Positions 5,295-9,189 of a stretch of DNA of 9,189 nucleotides are shown piece by piece; the first letter of the stretch is position 1, and the number at the start of each line of letters is the position of its first letter. The stretch comes from an uncultured Planctomycetaceae bacterium (lineage in GTDB: Bacteria > Planctomycetota > Planctomycetia > Pirellulales > Pirellulaceae). Location: the NCBI GenBank assembly GCA_937967755.1, contig CALBTA010000292.1, forward strand, positions 1-9,189, in the 5' to 3' direction. Under the pieces are notes generated by a model. The model did not search any database, was not told the origin of the DNA, and worked only from the letters and a program-made list of their open reading frames with translations. The position numbers were made by a program, and so were the translations under genes.

Positions 5295-7327
5295 GGCGAA
5301 GGTCGGTAGTGATCTTCGAACCGGTACCCCACTCTCGGCGGTTTGCCGGTGGAGAGCCGGCCTTCGAATGTGGCGAGCCTGACTTGTTGCTGCTCGTTCA
5401 TTTCGTAAAGGTGCAGCCGCAAAATGCGCTGCACTTCGCGGATTGCCTTCGGGTGCCGGTGGATGGCGGTGTGGCCCGCCGGCACGGTCTCCAGCGACTC
5501 AACACCCGGCACGGTCGCGCTGGCCAATGAAACCACGCCGTCGCCTTCTTCGTCCGCGATGCGGCGCAAGAAATCTTCGCGCTCTTCCACCACGCCGACG
5601 ATGTTGTGGTATTTAACCCAGCGGGCGGATGGGCTTTGCTGCATCAGCGGGAAGAACGGGCAACCGGGAACCAGCGAATCGACGCCGGTATTGACCGTGA
5701 CCAAATCGGTGTCTCGAAAATAGCCCGGGTTTTCGCGAATCAGTTGCCGCCGCGTATCAGTCAGCATCGCGGGCATCTCAGAAATCAGCCGAGTGAAACT
5801 TCGCGTCAGCGGATTGGCGAAGTTGCTGCCGTTGTGCGGCGTGCCGATGGTGACCACACGTTTGACCGACTGGCTCGGTTTGAAGTAGAGCGCCGACAGC
5901 AACGCCATCCGCGCCTCGTCGTCCCCTTGCAACTCTTCCGGCGAGCGGTCGCTGACCAGTTGCCAGTAGTCATCTCGGCTATCAATCGTTTGCAACTTCG
6001 ATAGCAGCCCGCCCATGCTGTGCCCGATCAGCACGGTGTCGTCCAACCGCGGGGCCGTGTTGTGGGGATCGAGCTGTTGCAGCGCGTTCGCCAGGTCCAT
6101 CCGCAGTTGCGTGGCGCTGATCCAAAACGGCTGGCCCGTGGGGTAAAAGTAAAACCAGAATTGGAAGTTGTTGCCGATGTCGGGCGAGGCTCGCAGGTCG
6201 TTGTACATATCGGTCCAAGTCACCGGGCTGGATGCCAGGCCGTGGACGAAAACGACCGGCGTCTTGTTCGCGTCGTACGGTTCCAACATGTACAAGCCCT
6301 GAATTTCACGACCCAAATCGGGGTTCAAGAAACCGAGGTATGCGATGTTGCGGGCATTGTCCGAACGAAACGCCGGCTGGTTCAGAAAATACGCCAGCGG
6401 CACGCTTAGATCGCTTTCCAGCGGAATTTGCGTTCGCCGCTTGTGATCGGTAATCAGCGTCGTCTCCAGCGGATCGTATAGCGCCAGCACGCAGTGGTTC
6501 ACCGTGTTGCAGCGGCAATCAGGCGAGTCGCCGTGCGCGTGCCGGTCGTGGGCAGACACGTGCAGGAAGGCGGTGATCGGAAAGGTGAGACCCGAGGGGT
6601 AGAACTTTTCGGTCGGCGAATCGGTGGCGTGGGTTTTGCGAACGGCCACCAGCGGAACGCCCAGCCCGTAAGTGTGAAAATGATTCGCCAGTCCGTTGAC
6701 TTCGAAGTCGCTGGCGAATTCGAAGCGGTCAATCTCGTCAACTTTCCAACGGCCGCGAACATCGACCTTGATATCAAACTTCTGCTGTCCCGTATCAATC
6801 GTCAGCACATGCCCGGGGCGAATGCCGTCGTTGGCCGCGGCGATCCGCAGCGCCCCTTCCAACGCCACGTTGTACAGCTCACACGCCCGGCGATATTGCG
6901 GATCGTACTCATTGCGCTCTTGGGCGAAACGATCATCCAGCAAGTACATATACGCGTGGGCGACCGATGCGCCGAACATATCGAGGGCGGTCGCTTCATC
7001 GCCGGCCGCGTTGGCTTTCACGCCCGCGATGTAGGTCAACTCGCTGATCGTATACATGCCCTGGGCGGTCGGCTCGGCGGAAACCAACTGCTGCATTCGG
7101 GCCAGCATTTCGTGCGGCGGCAGATCGAACACACCGTCGAGGTCGCTTTGCCGCAAAAATTGTTCGCTTCGGGGCGTCGGCTTGGGGCCAGTGATCGAAA
7201 GCAATTGCAGCGGCCCTGCCAACGGATTCGTCGGCACTTCGCGCACCGTGACCCAGTCCTTCGATGCGCAGCCGGCGATGGCGCAGAGGATTAGCGCGCA
7301 GGCGATCTGTCGACTCGGAATTCCCAT
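5291..7327 (-). CDS. Lipoprotein alpha/beta-hydrolase (lipase/esterase-like)
   Basis: The 678-residue product is a predicted exported, lipid-anchored serine hydrolase. From the ATG at 7327 it opens with a short lipoprotein signal: Arg6, hydrophobic core, and a lipobox AIAGC with Cys20. A Met 26 codons upstream (7405) would bury this signal, so I prefer 7327. Residues 85-170 are helical and repeat-like. A middle region (about 235-310) has a His/Cys cluster. The catalytic domain follows: oxyanion-type VVFVHG (His362-Gly363), the nucleophile elbow GHSMGG (Ser437), a TPHNG motif (496-500), a candidate acid at Asp596 (GDGVVS) and a candidate His at 619 (AGHTAIH). This resembles PGAP1-like and triacylglycerol lipase folds. 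The substrate is unknown. The gene is convergent with csrA; its stop codon lies inside repeat element B and its upstream region is the repeat block at 7409-7547. Confidence 0.82.
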   Translation of the reverse strand: MGIPSRQIACALILCAIAGCASKDWVTVREVPTNPLAGPLQLLSITGPKPTPRSEQFLRQSDLDGVFDLPPHEMLARMQQLVSAEPTAQGMYTISELTYIAGVKANAAGDEATALDMFGASVAHAYMYLLDDRFAQERNEYDPQYRRACELYNVALEGALRIAAANDGIRPGHVLTIDTGQQKFDIKVDVRGRWKVDEIDRFEFASDFEVNGLANHFHTYGLGVPLVAVRKTHATDSPTEKFYPSGLTFPITAFLHVSAHDRHAHGDSPDCRCNTVNHCVLALYDPLETTLITDHKRRTQIPLESDLSVPLAYFLNQPAFRSDNARNIAYLGFLNPDLGREIQGLYMLEPYDANKTPVVFVHGLASSPVTWTDMYNDLRASPDIGNNFQFWFYFYPTGQPFWISATQLRMDLANALQQLDPHNTAPRLDDTVLIGHSMGGLLSKLQTIDSRDDYWQLVSDRSPEELQGDDEARMALLSALYFKPSQSVKRVVTIGTPHNGSNFANPLTRSFTRLISEMPAMLTDTRRQLIRENPGYFRDTDLVTVNTGVDSLVPGCPFFPLMQQSPSARWVKYHNIVGVVEEREDFLRRIADEEGDGVVSLASATVPGVESLETVPAGHTAIHRHPKAIREVQRILRLHLYEMNEQQQVRLATFEGRLSTGKPPRVGYRFEDHYRPSP

Positions 7328-7408
7328 AGAGAAGCCAACCCCACGATGTGGATAGAACCGTCCGCGCGGAAGATAGAAGCAGCGTGCATGAAAGGTCAAG
7401 AGCAACCG

Positions 7409-7547
7409 TTCAGTAGCGGGGGCTTCCAGCCACCGTAGGTAGCCGAACTCGTGAGAGTTCTGAGCTTCGAAATTAATTCCCCGACCAGAAGTCTCACGAC
7501 TTTCGCTACCACAGAATTCACGGTGGCTAGAAGCCCCCGCTACTGAA
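7409..7547. repeat. Nested inverted-repeat block (28-bp outer arms)
   Basis: The outer arms, 7409-7436 and 7520-7547, are 28-bp inverted repeats with a single mismatch. Each holds a unit beginning GTAGC (7413 on plus; 7543 on minus) followed by an imperfect hairpin (CGGGGGCT / AGCCACCG). The block encloses element C. The right arm covers the last codons and the TAG stop of maf (7540-7542), so part of it is coding. The whole could fold as a long cruciform. Confidence 0.85.
7439..7509. repeat. GTAGC-terminated paired-hairpin element, copy C (inverted relative to A)
   Basis: The 71-bp element is the reverse-complement counterpart of copy A: its terminal 25 and 22 bp match with few differences while the central 24 bp differ. 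The left unit has GAACTC (7445-7450), loop GTGA, GAGTTC (7455-7460). The right unit has AAGTC (7489-7493), TCAC, GACTT (7498-7502), which reads GTGA as loop on the minus strand. It lies inside the 28-bp inverted repeats, between maf and the hydrolase gene. Confidence 0.82.
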
Positions 7548-8094
7548 GCATGCTTGCCAGCAGTTCCATCGGCAGGCCGACGACGTTCGACTTGCTGCCT
7601 TCAATGACATCAACCCACCCGGTGCGGTCTTGTAATCCAAACGCCCCGGCTTTCCCCTCCCATAACCCCTTTTCTAGGTATTCTTCTATCTCTTCATCTG
7701 AGAGTGCCAGCATATGCAGCGTCGTGACATCGACGTCAACTTGCACCGTGTCTGCGGGCCGCCGAATTAAGCAAACGCCTGACAGCACTCGGTGTTCCCG
7801 CCCGCGCAGCCGGCGTAGAATTTCGCGGGCGTGATCTTCATTAGCCGGCTTGCCGATCACCTGTCCGTCGCATTCGGCGACGGTATCGCAACCCAGAACG
7901 ATGCCGTCTTCAATATTAGCGGCCACGTCACGGGCTTTCTGCGTGGCCAGGCGGGCAACCAACTCGGCGGGCGATTCACCGCTGCAAGTGCCGCATTCGG
8001 CCTCGGGCGACGGCGGAATCACCTCAAAATCGTACCCCGCCTCTTCCAAAAGCTGACGCCTGCGGGGAGACTGGCTGGCGAGGATAATTTTCAT
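7540..8094 (-). CDS. maf: Maf-type nucleoside triphosphate pyrophosphatase
   Basis: The 184-residue product is a Maf/Ham1-fold pyrophosphatase, which hydrolyses non-canonical or excess nucleoside triphosphates to monophosphates and pyrophosphate in the cytoplasm. The family marks are ILASQSPRRRQLL (4-16), LGCDTVAECDGQVIGKP (67-83, with Asp70 at the expected active-site position), GKAGAFGLQD (147-156) and GSKSNVVGLP (166-175). The length is normal (about 190). I cannot tell the dTTP/UTP (YhdE) subgroup from the m7GTP/UTP (YceF) subgroup with confidence. The start is fixed by the conserved MKIILASQSPRR and leaves no room upstream: its ATG (8094-8092) overlaps the ATG of the divergent pseudouridine synthase. 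No Shine-Dalgarno sequence is visible. The stop codon lies inside an outer repeat arm. Confidence 0.93.
   Translation of the reverse strand: MKIILASQSPRRRQLLEEAGYDFEVIPPSPEAECGTCSGESPAELVARLATQKARDVAANIEDGIVLGCDTVAECDGQVIGKPANEDHAREILRRLRGREHRVLSGVCLIRRPADTVQVDVDVTTLHMLALSDEEIEEYLEKGLWEGKAGAFGLQDRTGWVDVIEGSKSNVVGLPMELLASMLQ
8081..8084 (+). promoter_or_regulatory. Ribosome binding site of the pseudouridine synthase, inside maf
   Basis: AGGA at 8081-8084 lies 8 bases before the ATG at 8093, within maf codons read on the other strand. It supports this start despite the overlap with the maf start codon. Confidence 0.55.
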
Positions 8095-8752
8095 GCTAGA
8101 CGTACTCTACGAAGACAATCACTTGCTGGCAGTAAACAAACCGGCGGGCCTGCCGACGATGGGTGTGGCGGCGGGTAAGCCGAGCCTGTTAACCGTAGCC
8201 AAAGATTATATCCGCCAGCAGAAAGGGAAAACCGGGAATGTCTACCTCGGCATCGTTAGCCGGTTGGATGCTCCGGTGACCGGAGTGGTGCTAATGGCCC
8301 GCACTTCCAAAGCAGCGGCCCGGTTGACCAGGCAGTTTCACGACCGGGAAGTGGACAAAGCATATTGGGCGATCGTCGCGGGGCATCTCGATGAATCGAG
8401 CGGGCAGTGCGAGGACTGGCTCTGCAAGCATCAACGCCATCGACGAGTTCAAATTTGCCGTGAGGAAGACGAAGGCGCACAGCAAGCCCGGTTGCGTTGG
8501 AGCACGCTCGAGCTATTCGAAGAGCACACCATGCTCCAGATCCACCTAGAAACCGGCCGGAAGCACCAAATCCGCGTGCAGCTTTCCCACCGCGGCCATC
8601 CAATTCTGGGCGACCGGAAATACGACAGCGAAGAAGCGTTCGACGCCGGCATCGCCCTGCACGCTCGTAAGCTTGTGCTCGAGCACCCGACGCTGAAGAC
8701 CGAAGTCGCCATCGAATGCCCGCCACCGAAGTCCTGGAATAAGTGGGTGTGA
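8093..8752 (+). CDS. RluA-family RNA pseudouridine synthase
   Basis: The 219-residue product isomerises uridine to pseudouridine in rRNA or tRNA. It has the RluA-type entry (LYEDNHLLAVNKPAGLP, 5-21), the catalytic-Asp motif SRLDAPVTG (57-65, Asp59), and the late block LETGRKHQIRVQLSHRGHPILGDRKY (about 152-177). There is no N-terminal S4 domain, and the length equals that of short RluA types rather than RluC/RluD. His before RLD is replaced by Ser, and the usual T-S-G after the Asp reads V-T-G, as in a common bacterial subgroup. The target site cannot be predicted. AGGA 8 bases upstream supports the start, whose ATG shares CATG with the maf start. It is the first gene of the plus-strand run, and a kinase gene starts 99 bp downstream. 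Confidence 0.93.
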   Translation: MLDVLYEDNHLLAVNKPAGLPTMGVAAGKPSLLTVAKDYIRQQKGKTGNVYLGIVSRLDAPVTGVVLMARTSKAAARLTRQFHDREVDKAYWAIVAGHLDESSGQCEDWLCKHQRHRRVQICREEDEGAQQARLRWSTLELFEEHTMLQIHLETGRKHQIRVQLSHRGHPILGDRKYDSEEAFDAGIALHARKLVLEHPTLKTEVAIECPPPKSWNKWV

Positions 8753-8757
8753 GACTC

Positions 8758-8781
8758 GTTCCCATGCGGAACCCTGGGAAC
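8758..8781 (+). repeat. Inverted repeat after the pseudouridine synthase gene
   Basis: GTTCCCA (8758-8764) pairs perfectly with TGGGAAC (8775-8781) around a 10-base loop. An alternative GTTCC/GGAAC pairing (8758-8762 with 8768-8772) uses part of the same sequence. It starts 5 bases after the stop codon, so it may be a terminator or an intergenic repeat; no T-run follows. Confidence 0.5.
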
Positions 8782-8804
8782 AATGTTGGTTGTGGATTAA
8801 ACTG

Positions 8805-8825
8805 GTAGGCACGCCCCCTGCCCAC
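8805..8825 (-). repeat. GTAG-initiated hairpin before the kinase gene
   Basis: GTAGGCA (8805-8811) pairs with TGCCCAC (8819-8825) around a 7-base C-rich loop. The plus strand has one mismatch, while the minus-strand RNA would pair fully with one G-U. The GTAG start and wobble resemble the other hairpin units in this window, but the relation is unproven. Confidence 0.35.
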
Positions 8826-8851
8826 TTCCCCACCTCTCCCAAAGTCGCCCC

Positions 8852-9189
8852 GTGCCTTCTACCCGTTCCCTCTTTCGCAGCTCGGCCGTCGTTAGCGGAT
8901 TGCTGACGGAAGAGCAGATCGAAGAAGCAACAGCCATCGTCTTGGCGGACCCTCCTCCGGGTCACGATGGCGGGAAGAAGGTGCGCGACGAGCATGTGGC
9001 GGACCGGATGGTCCGCTTGGGTTGGATCACGCAATATCAGGCGGATCAACTGCTCAACGGCCGCACGCGTTTCAACCTGGGCAAGTACGTCATTACCGAC
9101 TTCATCGGCAAGGGCGGAATGGGTGATGTCTTCAAGGGCGAGCATGAAATGATGGGCCGCGAGGTAGCCATCAAAGTTCTCACCCGCCA
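8852..9189 (+). CDS. Serine/threonine protein kinase, N-terminal part (runs off window)
   Basis: Only the first 112 codons are in the window. Residues 15-75 form a helical region seen ahead of many planctomycete Ser/Thr kinases (SGLLTEEQIEEA, then VADRMVRLGWITQYQADQLLNGR), where residues at risk of being linker precede the catalytic domain. The Hanks-type kinase domain starts near residue 77 with LGKYVITDFIGKGGMGDVFKG; the Gly-rich loop is GKGGMG (86-91), and the ATP-binding Lys is in VAIKVL (Lys108). The catalytic loop, membrane segment and any sensor domain lie beyond the end. I chose GTG 8852, because there is no ATG between the in-frame stop at 8798-8800 and the conserved region; no Shine-Dalgarno sequence supports it, so the true start could be a later TTG. 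Confidence 0.85.
   Translation, partial: MPSTRSLFRSSAVVSGLLTEEQIEEATAIVLADPPPGHDGGKKVRDEHVADRMVRLGWITQYQADQLLNGRTRFNLGKYVITDFIGKGGMGDVFKGEHEMMGREVAIKVLTR

Noticed and set aside
6494..7294. Plus-strand 266-codon frame opposite the hydrolase
   Set aside because: It is antisense to conserved hydrolase sequence and arises from GC-rich codon bias.
7409..7547. CRISPR-like array
   Set aside because: The repeats are inverted, hairpin-forming and lack regular spacers or cas genes.
8546..9145. Minus-strand 199-codon frame opposite the synthase and kinase
   Set aside because: It covers two different recognised genes on the other strand.

Overview
The window looks like a chromosomal segment of a planctomycete, most likely of the Pirellulales type. 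This is inferred from the gene mix: a Ser/Thr kinase with the N-terminal layout common in that phylum, an EF-hand secreted protein, csrA, a very large lipoprotein hydrolase, and many short hairpin repeats between genes. GC content is moderately high, most genes are poorly matched to strong Shine-Dalgarno sequences, and no gene needs a phage or plasmid origin. I see no tRNA, rRNA, CRISPR array, transposase or defence cassette.

Layout, left to right. Positions 48-1862 hold two co-directional genes for surface glycoconjugate work: an FkbM-type methyltransferase and a family 9 (heptosyltransferase-like) glycosyltransferase. The second is interrupted by one in-frame TAA although the sequence on both sides is intact. 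A hairpin-pair repeat (1873-1942) separates it from a small convergent BON-domain gene (minus strand). After a 324-bp intergenic region comes an exported protein with six EF-hand loops (plus), which converges 11 bp away with a permuted papain-fold (YiiX/YaeF-type) amidase-like gene (minus). A 268-bp divergent region then leads to csrA (plus), with a clear Shine-Dalgarno sequence inside a small hairpin and a long C-terminal extension on the protein. csrA converges with a lipoprotein alpha/beta hydrolase (minus) across a second hairpin-pair element (5233-5294). Upstream of the hydrolase is a nested repeat block (7409-7547), followed by maf (minus). maf and a RluA-type pseudouridine synthase gene (plus) are head to head, and their two ATG start codons share one CATG. 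The window ends in the first ~112 codons of a Ser/Thr kinase.

The genes are mostly housekeeping or accessory and do not form one evident pathway. FkbM plus GT9 form a plausible surface-polysaccharide pair, and maf/RluA are a divergent nucleotide and RNA maintenance pair. The most unusual signals are structural: a family of GTAGC-terminated paired hairpins, present at three loci and twice supplying or overlapping the TAG stop codon of a neighbouring gene; the shared start codons of maf and the pseudouridine synthase; and the broken glycosyltransferase, whose lesion could also be explained by two compensating one-base indels. I did not find a convincing new multi-gene system.
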